Positions 46,369-55,743 of a DNA stretch of 64,000 bases are shown here, one piece after another. The notes beneath the pieces are model-generated. The model was given only the letters and a program-made list of their open reading frames with translations, was not told the DNA's origin and ran no database searches. The stretch comes from CAZJUP01 sp964549275 (GTDB lineage Bacteria; Fidelibacterota; Marinisomatia; Marinisomatales; TCS55). Every line of letters begins with the position of its first letter. Position 1 is the first letter of the stretch. The translations under genes were made by a program, and so were the position numbers. The stretch is from positions 1-64,000 of the forward strand of contig CAZJUP010000012.1 of the NCBI GenBank assembly GCA_964549275.1, read 5' to 3'.

Positions 46369-48722
46369 ACCTTTCGCCTTTTCAGAAAATATCCTGAGAC
46401 AACGAATCCGACTGCCACAGCAAATGAAAGCAAAGAAACCATGATTCCCCGATTAAAAGAAGAACGGTCATATATAAACTCTACTTTGTGTGACCCCTTA
46501 GGAACGATTACCCCTCTTAATATCCCGTTTGTTTCATAGGTTTTTACAGGCTCACCATCAACATATGCCTTCCATCGAAGTGGATAATACACTTCACTTA
46601 CCACAAGAAATCCAGCTTCCGTGGTGTGGGTTTTGATTGTGGTTTTATTCACCTCTGAAATAACATTTGTTTCCCCATTCCCATTAAAATTGTATTGGTT
46701 AATTTCATCTGTGATATAAGCAATATTTAGAGGGTTAAATTCCGGTTGAGTTATTGCCGTCCAAACTAATTCTGCACTTTTCAATTGCTTGACATCACTC
46801 ACAAACCAGGCTCTCGGCAATGTTTGCCTAAGCTTTAATACCTGCGCATGGGTATCTCCCCTTCCAGATTTCATTCTTCCTGACTTGACAGGGATTAAAT
46901 CCGGATGATTAATAGCTTCAGTTGTGATGAGGTATTTGACATTTAACATTTGTAATATTGGAAGCGTTCCTGCGTTTCGAGAAGATTTTAAAAAATCATT
47001 GTACACTTTTAATTTCGCGGGGTGATAACCTCCAACTGACTCTAATCTAAAAGAAGCGAAACGTGATTCTCCAAAAATATATCCTGCAGGATATATCCTG
47101 AATTGGGTGGTATCAGATTTAAGGTAGGATATTATTTCATCTGGTTCAAAAAACCGCTCTATCGCACGTTTGGAAATGAGTTGGGCTGTTCTTCCAGAAC
47201 GGCGTTCCGGTTCAATAATTTTTTGGTCAATCCATCCAATATCAACAATAGCCATACAAATGATCACGACTGAGACAATTTGTCCAGATAATTTTTTCTG
47301 AATTTTTAACCATATTATCCCCACAAGTCCACCAGAGAAAATCAACATCAGCCAAGCATCTTTTATCCATAATTCCCATCGGAGTTCATTGATTGATTTA
47401 ATTATCCTTGGATCTTGAATTCGCGGTGTTGAGAATTTTGACCTTATCCAGGATTCAATACCACTTCCACCAAGAGATAAAATAATAAGAGCAACTACTA
47501 CTATGCCTATTAACCCATAAATCCATTTAGGTATAGAGGCTTTATGGTTTCTCAGAATTGAATCCAACCCAAATGCTGCCAAGATAGATACATTAAATTG
47601 GACCAAAATTAAAATCATTGCCGGAACACGAAATTTGTTGAAAAATGGAAACAGATTAAAAAACAGGTCATACACGAGACTAAAATGTTTTCCAAAGGAA
47701 ATAAATAAAGCCAAAATAGAAGTTCCGAGTAAAAACAAACTGAGTGTATCTCTTCGGTATATCAGTCCAATAAAGGCCAACATTAATATTACGATCCCCA
47801 TGTAATTCGGGTAATCGGTAAAGGGCATAAACCCCCAATACGTCTGCCCGCCAAACCCAAAAGCCGACGGGATTAAAAACGTCATCATTTCCTTTGGATG
47901 AAAGGACCATCCTGTGGCATATCCATAATCAGCGCCACCTCCAGCACTCCCACCCCTTACAGAAAAAGGTGTATATTCAAGCGAAGGATAATAAATAATA
48001 ACTGCCAATCCGACACCCAAAATAAGAGCTCCGGAAAATAAACTGAGAGATTTATAAGCCTCATGTCTCATCTCTTTATTTCGCACTAGCAAAACAAGAC
48101 TCAGAAGAGCAAAGGCTCCAATAAACATCCAAGTATAATAAGCAATTTGAGCGTGGGCTCTCTGAAGTTGAAATCCTAGAAGAATAGCAAGCCACCCTGT
48201 TGTGAGTATTTCCGGCTTATGCCATAATTTGAGTGTTAACCAAAATATCCATGGTATATAAGCAGCCGTCATCAATTGACTGCCATGGCCAAAAACAATC
48301 ATAGTTATCATATATGGCGTCAACATGAATCCTGTTCCGCCCAAAAAAGAAGCACTTTTTGAACAATGTAAATACCGCAAAAGGATAAATCCGCCCAAAC
48401 CAGCGAATATGAGGTGGATCAATTGAATCAGTATCCCTGGGAGAAAAAATATTTTAAACAAATATTCTGGAAAATATAATTTTGAAATATGTGTAAACGC
48501 TTCTGCTGTTGGCATTCCACTGAAAATCCAAGGTTGCCAAAGAGGATACTCACCGGATTCTTCTTGAGTTTTATTGAGAGCCATCCCAACTGCCTGAGGA
48601 GCTAAACTATCCGATGAGCCGAAAGTTTTACCTCCAATGATTACTGGGCTAAATAACACCCCGACTAAAATTATAAAAAAAATCCCCGCTAAAACCGCAG
48701 GCTGTTTCATCAGCGCTTTCAT
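46365..48722 (-). CDS. YfhO-like polytopic membrane protein
   Basis: A 785-residue protein with about 12 membrane spans and a soluble C-terminal domain (about 600-740) followed by a last span, the organisation of the YfhO family. These are thought to be GT-C-type enzymes or assistants in attaching sugars to cell-surface polymers. The loop after the first span contains SDSLAPQAVGMAL, and a periplasmic loop has GGSAGGGADYGYATG. It overlaps the flippase gene and the kinase gene by four bases each. A role in the final step of the glycan pathway is inferred. Confidence 0.8.
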   Translation of the reverse strand: MKALMKQPAVLAGIFFIILVGVLFSPVIIGGKTFGSSDSLAPQAVGMALNKTQEESGEYPLWQPWIFSGMPTAEAFTHISKLYFPEYLFKIFFLPGILIQLIHLIFAGLGGFILLRYLHCSKSASFLGGTGFMLTPYMITMIVFGHGSQLMTAAYIPWIFWLTLKLWHKPEILTTGWLAILLGFQLQRAHAQIAYYTWMFIGAFALLSLVLLVRNKEMRHEAYKSLSLFSGALILGVGLAVIIYYPSLEYTPFSVRGGSAGGGADYGYATGWSFHPKEMMTFLIPSAFGFGGQTYWGFMPFTDYPNYMGIVILMLAFIGLIYRRDTLSLFLLGTSILALFISFGKHFSLVYDLFFNLFPFFNKFRVPAMILILVQFNVSILAAFGLDSILRNHKASIPKWIYGLIGIVVVALIILSLGGSGIESWIRSKFSTPRIQDPRIIKSINELRWELWIKDAWLMLIFSGGLVGIIWLKIQKKLSGQIVSVVIICMAIVDIGWIDQKIIEPERRSGRTAQLISKRAIERFFEPDEIISYLKSDTTQFRIYPAGYIFGESRFASFRLESVGGYHPAKLKVYNDFLKSSRNAGTLPILQMLNVKYLITTEAINHPDLIPVKSGRMKSGRGDTHAQVLKLRQTLPRAWFVSDVKQLKSAELVWTAITQPEFNPLNIAYITDEINQYNFNGNGETNVISEVNKTTIKTHTTEAGFLVVSEVYYPLRWKAYVDGEPVKTYETNGILRGVIVPKGSHKVEFIYDRSSFNRGIMVSLLSFAVAVGFVVSGYFLKRRKV

Positions 48723-50227
48723 TCCATTCCTTTTTTAAATGATTTTTTTAAAATGCCTAATCCGACTAAGAAATCTTTATCCTCTGGCTCAAATCTTAAT
48801 ATCCATAACCCGGTGCCAAAAACAATAAATGAAATCATCGTAACTGCAATTAATGTTATTAACGTATGAAAGTCCATCACGAATGACCGGACTTTCAATA
48901 AGCACCACCATGTAATACCTCCGGCAAAAATAGGTTTGAACAATTTTTTGCTCAAAAAAGATAATGTCAATATCCATCTCACCTCTATTATTCTAGCCAG
49001 ACCAATGGCAATTAAAGAAGCTAACGTTGCCCAGGCGGCACCAATAATTCCAAATTTCGGAATCAAAATTATATTTAAAATAATATTAAGGATAAATGCT
49101 CCTAATGCATTCCACAACACCAGCCGTGTTAATCCTGCCATACTTAAAGCAGGCCCGGCAGCTCCAAAAGCCGCTTGAGTAAAAGTGGCTATTGTGAGAA
49201 TAACTAGGACCTGTGCACTGGTCATATAATCCGGTCCAAACAGTAACATAATCTTTGACGGATATAGAATGAAAATCAAGGAGATTGGAATTGCAAAAGT
49301 CACGAGCCAACGGCTAACCAGTTTATACAAGCGTGACATTTCACTCGTATTTCCTTGACCATGTAATTGAGACATCACTGGGGCATAAATACTGATGAAC
49401 GAAAAGAGGAGCGCTTGCAAAAGCCCTGCTGTTCTTGCTGCAGGGTGGTATAACCCAACAGTTGATGCATCTGTAAAATATCCCAGCATTAGGATGTCCA
49501 TCCAATGCATAAATGTTTGAAGAATGGTCACAAACATTAGGGGAATTGAAAAAGCCAGTAATGATTGATTAAAGGGTTCTGAGAAGATAGATTTGAAATT
49601 GATGCCAGAAATTCTTTTCAGGTATTTCAACATGAGTCCGCACCCTAAAATACCGGTTATAGCCATGGGTAGCATGAGAGCAGATTCTTTTGATATAAAC
49701 CAAAAAGAAACCACCATTCCGCCCAATAATAATGTTGGATTAATGAATTGTGTCGTAAACACTTTGTATTTCATTAGCTTAAATCCCTGGGTAGCAAAAG
49801 CAGATACGAGTGTGAGCGCATTAAAAGGCAGAGTCAGCGCAAAAACGAGAAGTACAGTCTTAAGTAACTGAGATTCTTTTAAAACTTCAGATACAAGCCA
49901 TCCGGCTCCACTGGCAATCACCAATGCAACACCGATAGAAAATAGGCCTGTCATCTTTAGCGCAGATTGAATAATCCGCTGAATTTGCACTTTATCTTTT
50001 TCAGGGTCCAGTCTACTCACGAAACGCATAACTCCTGTTTCAAGACCCATTTTGGCTAAAACTTCTCCAATCAGCATTATGGAGTTTGCCAGTGAATAAA
50101 TGCCCAAATACTCTACCCCTACCCATCGGGCTAATAGTGCTGTATATAAATATCGGTTTACATTTCCATACACCAAACCAGAAAATGTAATCGTTGATTC
50201 TTTAGCTATTTTTTGTGCGAGATTCAT
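48719..50227 (-). CDS. polysaccharide flippase (Wzx/MATE-like)
   Basis: A 502-residue polytopic protein of the MOP superfamily with about 13 or 14 membrane spans. It resembles Wzx/RfbX exporters that flip lipid-linked oligosaccharides across the inner membrane. The middle contains FSIPLMFVTILQTFMHWMDILMLGYF, typical of this group. It lies between a glycosyltransferase and the YfhO-like gene, overlapping each by four bases. Confidence 0.9.
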   Translation of the reverse strand: MNLAQKIAKESTITFSGLVYGNVNRYLYTALLARWVGVEYLGIYSLANSIMLIGEVLAKMGLETGVMRFVSRLDPEKDKVQIQRIIQSALKMTGLFSIGVALVIASGAGWLVSEVLKESQLLKTVLLVFALTLPFNALTLVSAFATQGFKLMKYKVFTTQFINPTLLLGGMVVSFWFISKESALMLPMAITGILGCGLMLKYLKRISGINFKSIFSEPFNQSLLAFSIPLMFVTILQTFMHWMDILMLGYFTDASTVGLYHPAARTAGLLQALLFSFISIYAPVMSQLHGQGNTSEMSRLYKLVSRWLVTFAIPISLIFILYPSKIMLLFGPDYMTSAQVLVILTIATFTQAAFGAAGPALSMAGLTRLVLWNALGAFILNIILNIILIPKFGIIGAAWATLASLIAIGLARIIEVRWILTLSFLSKKLFKPIFAGGITWWCLLKVRSFVMDFHTLITLIAVTMISFIVFGTGLWILRFEPEDKDFLVGLGILKKSFKKGME

Positions 50228-51444
50228 GAAGAGACTAATTCAGCATAAAGCTTGTTCCATTTTTTCCGAATTGCATCTGAAGAAAAAGCGGTCAACACTG
50301 CATCTCTTCCCTTTTTGCCCACTTTACTAATTTCCTCATAATCATCAATTAATATCTCACATTTTTCAATCATACGCTCATGTGTATTTTCAATATATAG
50401 TCCGTCATTTGCCTTTATAGGAATCCCTTCGGCCCCCACCGATGTGGTTAGGACTGCAGTTCCACACGCTAAGGCATGGGTAATTTTCATTTTTAAGCCT
50501 GCCCCAATCTTAATAGGGGCAAAAAACAATGAGGATGATCCGATGAATGAATCGATATCTTCCACGAACCCCCCATAGATAATTGAGGGATGGTTTTCAA
50601 TAAAGTTCATCCATTTCTTTGGAAGAAATCTTCCCGCTATCTTTAATGAGGCTTTAGGATTTCTTTTATATATTTTAGGGAATAGTTCTGTAAGCAACAA
50701 TTCGACAGCTTGCAAGTTGGGTTCTCTGTTCATCGACCCAACGAAACATAATTCATATTTGTTTTTTTCTGTTTGCAACTCCCCCACAGAAATGGGGGGA
50801 GGAATGACACGAATAGGTGGCAATTGTTGCCAATGCGTATTACAGTATTTTTTATCTTCTTCTGTTAAAGTCACAATCCGATCAAATTTACTCATCCATT
50901 TCGGTTCTGAATTTTCAGCTATGCGTTGAAGATGTAAATTATTTTTTCGACCTTTTAGTGTCTGAGACTCCTTTGCCCCTCTCTCATAGACCTTTGTTGA
51001 AATGTCATGTTGGACCAAAACTTTAGGAATTCCGGGAAATATATCAGCATAGTGATGCATTACATTATAGTCCACCTGAACAATATCCGGTTTAAACTGA
51101 TTCCGTATGGTCATCAAGTGTTTGAGCATTTCCCCACGATGATATTTTTCGATAAAAAATATTTTCTTCCTGAAAACAGATTTGAAGTATGGGATTAAAT
51201 TTGATGCTAAAACTTTTAATGTTCCTGAGACACCCCGCATATTTCTTTCATAAAGAATCGGAAAAACAGTCATGCCAAATTCTTCCAACTCAGAGATACT
51301 TTTTTCTTCATTGTGATTATAAAATGCTGCAACTGCTATTATGTGATCGGATGCCAGTGCAGTCAAATTCCTATAGATGAGTTGAGCGCCGGCATGGCCG
51401 CTATATTCTGATGGAAGATAAGGGCATATGCATAAAATATTCAT
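50224..51444 (-). CDS. glycosyltransferase family 4
   Basis: From ATG 51444 there are 406 residues; an open frame extends to 51465, but that would run into the upstream gene's stop. The GT-B fold opens with NILCICPYLPSEYSGHAGAQLIYRNL, and the C-terminal half has ICFVGSMNREPNLQAVELL-like sugar-binding sequence (positions about 230-250) and the acceptor-donor region APIKIGAGLKMKITHALACG. The donor is probably a nucleotide sugar; the linkage is unknown. Confidence 0.85.
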   Translation of the reverse strand: MNILCICPYLPSEYSGHAGAQLIYRNLTALASDHIIAVAAFYNHNEEKSISELEEFGMTVFPILYERNMRGVSGTLKVLASNLIPYFKSVFRKKIFFIEKYHRGEMLKHLMTIRNQFKPDIVQVDYNVMHHYADIFPGIPKVLVQHDISTKVYERGAKESQTLKGRKNNLHLQRIAENSEPKWMSKFDRIVTLTEEDKKYCNTHWQQLPPIRVIPPPISVGELQTEKNKYELCFVGSMNREPNLQAVELLLTELFPKIYKRNPKASLKIAGRFLPKKWMNFIENHPSIIYGGFVEDIDSFIGSSSLFFAPIKIGAGLKMKITHALACGTAVLTTSVGAEGIPIKANDGLYIENTHERMIEKCEILIDDYEEISKVGKKGRDAVLTAFSSDAIRKKWNKLYAELVSS

Positions 51445-51445
51445 T

Positions 51446-52336
51446 TTATTTCGGTTTTCGACCAAGATAGAAAAAATTACAAGCTAAAAATGTACCCCAT
51501 TTCGATTGGCCCAATAATAAATCTATGTACTTTATAGGATGCAAAATCCAAGTTAAAATCAGCCGAAATACATATTGTAGCGGACCCCAGGGAATAGCTT
51601 CTACAATGGCATGTTGGAATAACAACACTCCTGCGTTAACCGGTCCGGAACAAATTCCTTTTTCTACTAAAATAAACCCATGTCTGTTAAAAAGGGCTTC
51701 AATACCACTAATAGTATATCGCTGATAATCATACGGTGTCATGTGATAAGCTCCAATAAACGGAATTTCTGCATAGACGAGGCCACCAGGTTTAAGAGTC
51801 CGAAATAATTCGGACACTGCTTTTTCTGGATTTGGAAGATGCTCAATTACTGAACTGGATATAAATAAATCTACCGATCCACTTTTAACTGGCAGAGCCA
51901 TAGCATCTCCATAAATATTGACATCTCCATTATGAGGAATTCCAATTCGAACGATCCCTTTAAAAATCTTGAATAATTTTTTATAAAATGCTTCAACTCC
52001 GCTACCCATGTTTACAACAATATGTTCATCCTTATCTGGATTTACTTCTGTTAAAATACGATTGAGTAAGAATTTCGCCCGACGACTCCATACTCGTTCA
52101 TCCGGTATAGGTATAGCTGTCTTCACCTTTTCCTTAAAGGAGAAAGGACTTCCTCTGTAATGAACCACATCCTCTCGCAAAGCATCATCCAAAATTGGAG
52201 CAGGAATATTCCCAATATAAGGGAATTCTACATTACAGTTTGAACAAATTAAAGTATCGGAGATTTCCATTGGACTAAAACATTGAGGGCAACCAATAAT
52301 TTTGTCTCTTTTTATATTGGATAGGTCAGTCAGCAT
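51446..52336 (-). CDS. zinc-ribbon methyltransferase
   Basis: A 296-residue protein with an N-terminal C4 zinc ribbon (Cys16, Cys19, Cys31, Cys34) of Trm112-like type, then a class I SAM domain. The SAM motif VVNMGSGVEAFY is followed by VDLFISSSVIEHL and a product segment. Its stop lies one base before the glycosyltransferase start at 51444. Such ribbon-plus-methyltransferase proteins are frequent in polysaccharide loci and may modify a sugar, but the substrate is not visible. Confidence 0.82.
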   Translation of the reverse strand: MLTDLSNIKRDKIIGCPQCFSPMEISDTLICSNCNVEFPYIGNIPAPILDDALREDVVHYRGSPFSFKEKVKTAIPIPDERVWSRRAKFLLNRILTEVNPDKDEHIVVNMGSGVEAFYKKLFKIFKGIVRIGIPHNGDVNIYGDAMALPVKSGSVDLFISSSVIEHLPNPEKAVSELFRTLKPGGLVYAEIPFIGAYHMTPYDYQRYTISGIEALFNRHGFILVEKGICSGPVNAGVLLFQHAIVEAIPWGPLQYVFRLILTWILHPIKYIDLLLGQSKWGTFLACNFFYLGRKPK

Positions 52337-52346
52337 CTAAACAATT

Positions 52347-53039
52347 TTAAGGGTTTGTTTTCCAAAATTGATTCATACGCTTAAAAAATAAAATCAATTC
52401 GCCTATTGCAAAAAATATGAAAAGAAGATCAATGCGATTCATTGGAATAAAGATTAAATAAAAAACATAAATATTATTCATCAACAATGCAATTTTAGAC
52501 CTTAAGTTATTTTTAGTTTCTCTCTGTTCATGACCATTCTTAATCGCGATTTTTCCAATGTATAGTCTTAAGGTATGTTCAGTCTGAACAATGGCATGGA
52601 TAATGATGCCAGCAATTCCGATTATCCAACCCCGTTCCATTTGCCCCGATAAAACATAAGCCAGAGATCCCAAGGTTAAAAATTTCATGATATGATCTGA
52701 AACAGCATCCAGATAAAATCCTTTTAGACTGGGATTAGTTGGATGATAAAATCCGAGCTTTTTATATCGGGCAAGCATTCCATCCATGAGATCCAATGTC
52801 CACCCGATCTGCAGGAGGATTAAAATAAAAAATGCAAATTTAGAAAAACCAGTCAAGATTAAACATACTGCGTATAATTCTGCCAGGATAGCGGCTGTGG
52901 TCACCATATTGGGTGTGACTTTTGTTGGTGCAATTAATGCGCAAAATGAGGACGCAATAGGATAATGAAGCCTGTTTGTAATCACATCGAAAGATTTCCG
53001 AAATGTGGAAATTTCTTTATACCTATGTTTTAATCCCAT
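52347..53039 (-). CDS. CDP-alcohol phosphotransferase
   Basis: A 230-residue membrane enzyme of the family that joins a CDP-linked alcohol to a second alcohol. The signature is partly expanded: Asp83, Asp86, Gly87, Ala90, Arg91, then 15 residues instead of the usual eight before Gly107, Asp111 and Asp115. About five to six membrane spans follow. Located among glycosyltransferases, it may transfer phosphoglycerol, phosphoinositol or a similar group onto a glycan lipid rather than make bulk phospholipid. Confidence 0.82.
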   Translation of the reverse strand: MGLKHRYKEISTFRKSFDVITNRLHYPIASSFCALIAPTKVTPNMVTTAAILAELYAVCLILTGFSKFAFFILILLQIGWTLDLMDGMLARYKKLGFYHPTNPSLKGFYLDAVSDHIMKFLTLGSLAYVLSGQMERGWIIGIAGIIIHAIVQTEHTLRLYIGKIAIKNGHEQRETKNNLRSKIALLMNNIYVFYLIFIPMNRIDLLFIFFAIGELILFFKRMNQFWKTNP

Positions 53040-53052
53040 AAATATTCCTGAT

Positions 53053-53775
53053 TTATTTATTACCCAAAACCATAAAATGTTTTATATCTACCAGAATATC
53101 CCCATCTTGCGATAAATAATTCACAAGAGTCTTATATCGGTCAGAAGTGGATTCATGTCTTTTTATAACTTCCGTTCTCGTTGATTCATCTTTACAGGTA
53201 TTATTCAGCCAATTCATAATACTCTGGGAATTTAGTATATATTGTTTTGTATTTAAGACCTCAAATTGCTTAAACCAGTCCAAGATTTCTGATTGGGTCG
53301 GATAATGAATATTTCTGTCGATAAGCCAATCATACTCATCAGAAATATCATCCTCAAATGGGACAACTTGTGAGAACAGAAAGAATCCCCCCTTTTTCAA
53401 ACATCGATAAATTTCATTGATAGCTTTCTCAGGATCATCTAAATAATGAATGACGTTTCTCATATAAATTAAATCAAAAATTTGATCTTCGAATGGAAGA
53501 TTATGAGCATCTCCGATGGATGCATCAATAGATGGATGGGAAATGGCATCCACCATTTCTTTGGATATATCAATTCCTGTTACGCAGGGAACTCTTTCGA
53601 CCATTTCTTTCGCTACGACACCAGTACCAATTCCAACTTCAAGAACTTGTTCAAGATTATCATAATCCTGGATCAAAGATAAATAGGCTTCAAGTAATGT
53701 TTCATTTTTTACCCAATTAGTCTGATTGTATTGTTTAGCTCTTTGCGCCCAATAATTTTTCCCATATCCCTTCAT
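53053..53775 (-). CDS. class I SAM methyltransferase
   Basis: A 240-residue soluble protein. The SAM motif VLEVGIGTGVVAKEM is followed by VTGIDISKEMVD, FDLIYMRNVIHYL and the product segment LKKGGFFLFSQVVPF. It belongs to the broad methyltransferase type 11 group with no specific function readable. It lies 13 bases upstream of the phosphotransferase gene and follows the GT2 gene by one base. A role in decorating the glycan is inferred from location. Confidence 0.82.
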   Translation of the reverse strand: MKGYGKNYWAQRAKQYNQTNWVKNETLLEAYLSLIQDYDNLEQVLEVGIGTGVVAKEMVERVPCVTGIDISKEMVDAISHPSIDASIGDAHNLPFEDQIFDLIYMRNVIHYLDDPEKAINEIYRCLKKGGFFLFSQVVPFEDDISDEYDWLIDRNIHYPTQSEILDWFKQFEVLNTKQYILNSQSIMNWLNNTCKDESTRTEVIKRHESTSDRYKTLVNYLSQDGDILVDIKHFMVLGNK

Positions 53776-53776
53776 T

Positions 53777-54622
53777 TTATTTTCTTTCCTTTATCAATAT
53801 GCCAGTCAAAATTGTAAACCCCTCTATCCCTAACCTCAATGGTAATAAAATAATTTGTGCAAAAAATTGGAGGGGAGAACTATGTTTTTTTAAAACTTTA
53901 AATATGCCTTTTTGTCTTTTCCAATACTTTTTAATTGAAAAGATTCCTCCGATTGATGAGGAAACTTTATGCCAAATTTTCGACTCAGGAACAAAAATAA
54001 CATTCCCACCATTTTTTTTAAATTTTAAAGATAAATCCACATCTTCACCATACATGGGAAAAGAATCGTCAAACATACCAATAGATTTAAAATCCATTGT
54101 TCGCATACACACGCAGCAACCCGTTACATAATCCACAGGCATAAGATTAGAGTAAGCTGGAGAGTCTTTCCTTCTAATGCCAGAATGCCTGATTAATCCC
54201 AGCCAAAAGGATATTTTCCCACCGGCAAACCAAATGGTATCAGACGTATCTGCATAAAATATTTTTGGTGCTGCTTGTTTTGAATTAGGATTCTTTTCTA
54301 ATTCAGCAATTAACGGTTCTACAAAGTTGGGGTTAACCAAAGTATCGTTATTTAGAAAGATGATATATTTTGATAGGGATTTTTCGGTTTTAAATCCAGC
54401 ATTATTTCCTCCTGAAAAACCTAAATTTTCAGGAAGTTCAATAATATTAAACTCAGGATACTGTTTTTTGATGGCAGAAACAGACTCATCTTCGGACCCA
54501 TTATCAATGACGATTACATTGGCATTTTTGTACGATATCTTTTTTAAGGATTCAAGGCAGTCTAAAGTGAGGTCTTTTGCATTCCAATTTAAGACGAATA
54601 TATTTACAGGGGGTTGATTCAT
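53777..54622 (-). CDS. glycosyltransferase family 2
   Basis: A 281-residue GT-A enzyme. It opens with NIFVLNWNAKDLTLDCLESL, has VIVIDNGSEDES, then the metal-binding IFLNNDT, and CGVD-type acceptor region MYGEDVDLSLKFKKNGG. This arrangement resembles rhamnosyltransferases of the RfbF/WbbL type. A C-terminal hydrophobic segment may attach it to the membrane. It overlaps the next upstream glycosyltransferase by four bases. Confidence 0.88.
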   Translation of the reverse strand: MNQPPVNIFVLNWNAKDLTLDCLESLKKISYKNANVIVIDNGSEDESVSAIKKQYPEFNIIELPENLGFSGGNNAGFKTEKSLSKYIIFLNNDTLVNPNFVEPLIAELEKNPNSKQAAPKIFYADTSDTIWFAGGKISFWLGLIRHSGIRRKDSPAYSNLMPVDYVTGCCVCMRTMDFKSIGMFDDSFPMYGEDVDLSLKFKKNGGNVIFVPESKIWHKVSSSIGGIFSIKKYWKRQKGIFKVLKKHSSPLQFFAQIILLPLRLGIEGFTILTGILIKERK

Positions 54623-55731
54623 GATTGTGTCAATTCTAATACTCTGTCGGTAAAATTATCCCAAGTAAAATTCTGTTTGTATATTCTGATAAATTCTTCC
54701 ATGGAATCCTGAGTTCCCTCGAAAAAATATTTAATAATACTATTCGACAAACTCTCAGCATTCGGTTCAGATATGTATCCGGCTTGACCTTCCGGTACAA
54801 TTTCCGGCAATCCCCCTACGTGGGTTACAATGACCGGAGTGTTAAAATGATAGGCAATCGGCACTACTCCGGATTGGGTGGCACTTTTATAGGGGAGTAC
54901 CACCAAATCAGCTGCACAAAAATATTCTCTTACCTTTTCCGTTGGAACAAATCCAAATCGAAAATCTATGACGTCTGTGACACCCAGCTTTTCTGCCAAT
55001 GTTAAGTATTGTTGATCTTCACCATAACATTCTCCAACAACAAGAATCTTAAAATCACTTAATTGAGTTTTTAAAATTTTAGCCGATTTAATTAACAGGT
55101 CTAACCCCTTATAATCCCTAATAAGTCCAAAATTCAGGATTATTTTTTTTTGTTTTACTCCTAACTTTTTTCTTGCTTCTGTTTTATTGACTGATGCGCC
55201 AAAAACATCATAAACAGGATGGGGAGTTTTTATATAGTTTGCATCTTTTTTCAAATTCAGTAAATCCTTTTCCACAGACCCAGACATGACAATAAATCCA
55301 TCACCATAGTTAAAAAACCATGTGGTCAACATCTTGTCCATCACCCTTTTTTCATGAGGGATTATATTATTACAATTCACTAATATTTTTGCCCCGCATC
55401 CCTTTTTTATTTTCTTTGCAATTATAGAAAATGCAGGTGCAAAAAAAGGCGTCCAATATTGAAAAATGACAACTTCCGGATTGATATTATTTATTCGATT
55501 TGCGGTTTTTAACCAAGAAATTGGATTTGTAGAGTGAATCAATCTCTCAGCACCAATCCCTTTAAAATCAAAGTACTGTGTGGTGCCTGGAAATAATAGC
55601 TTTGGATACTGTAATGAAAATGAAATACGGGATACACAATGGTTTATCTCAAGCGACTTTGCTAAAGAATGATTAAACATAGAAATACCTCCGCGGTACG
55701 GCGGAAAGGGTCCAACCAAGGTGATTTTCAT
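54619..55731 (-). CDS. glycosyltransferase family 4
   Basis: A 370-residue GT-B enzyme. The N-terminus has KITLVGPFPPYRGGISMFNHSLAKSL, where the Gly-Gly loop touches the acceptor. The C-terminal donor domain has KIILNFGLIRDYKGLDLLIKS, VVLPYKSATQSGVVPIAYHFNTPVIVTHVGGLPEIV with the E-x7-E-like site in modified form. The donor sugar is unknown. It lies 12 bases after the GtrB-like gene and overlaps the GT2 gene. Confidence 0.88.
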   Translation of the reverse strand: MKITLVGPFPPYRGGISMFNHSLAKSLEINHCVSRISFSLQYPKLLFPGTTQYFDFKGIGAERLIHSTNPISWLKTANRINNINPEVVIFQYWTPFFAPAFSIIAKKIKKGCGAKILVNCNNIIPHEKRVMDKMLTTWFFNYGDGFIVMSGSVEKDLLNLKKDANYIKTPHPVYDVFGASVNKTEARKKLGVKQKKIILNFGLIRDYKGLDLLIKSAKILKTQLSDFKILVVGECYGEDQQYLTLAEKLGVTDVIDFRFGFVPTEKVREYFCAADLVVLPYKSATQSGVVPIAYHFNTPVIVTHVGGLPEIVPEGQAGYISEPNAESLSNSIIKYFFEGTQDSMEEFIRIYKQNFTWDNFTDRVLELTQS

Positions 55732-55743
55732 AAAAGCGCAGGT

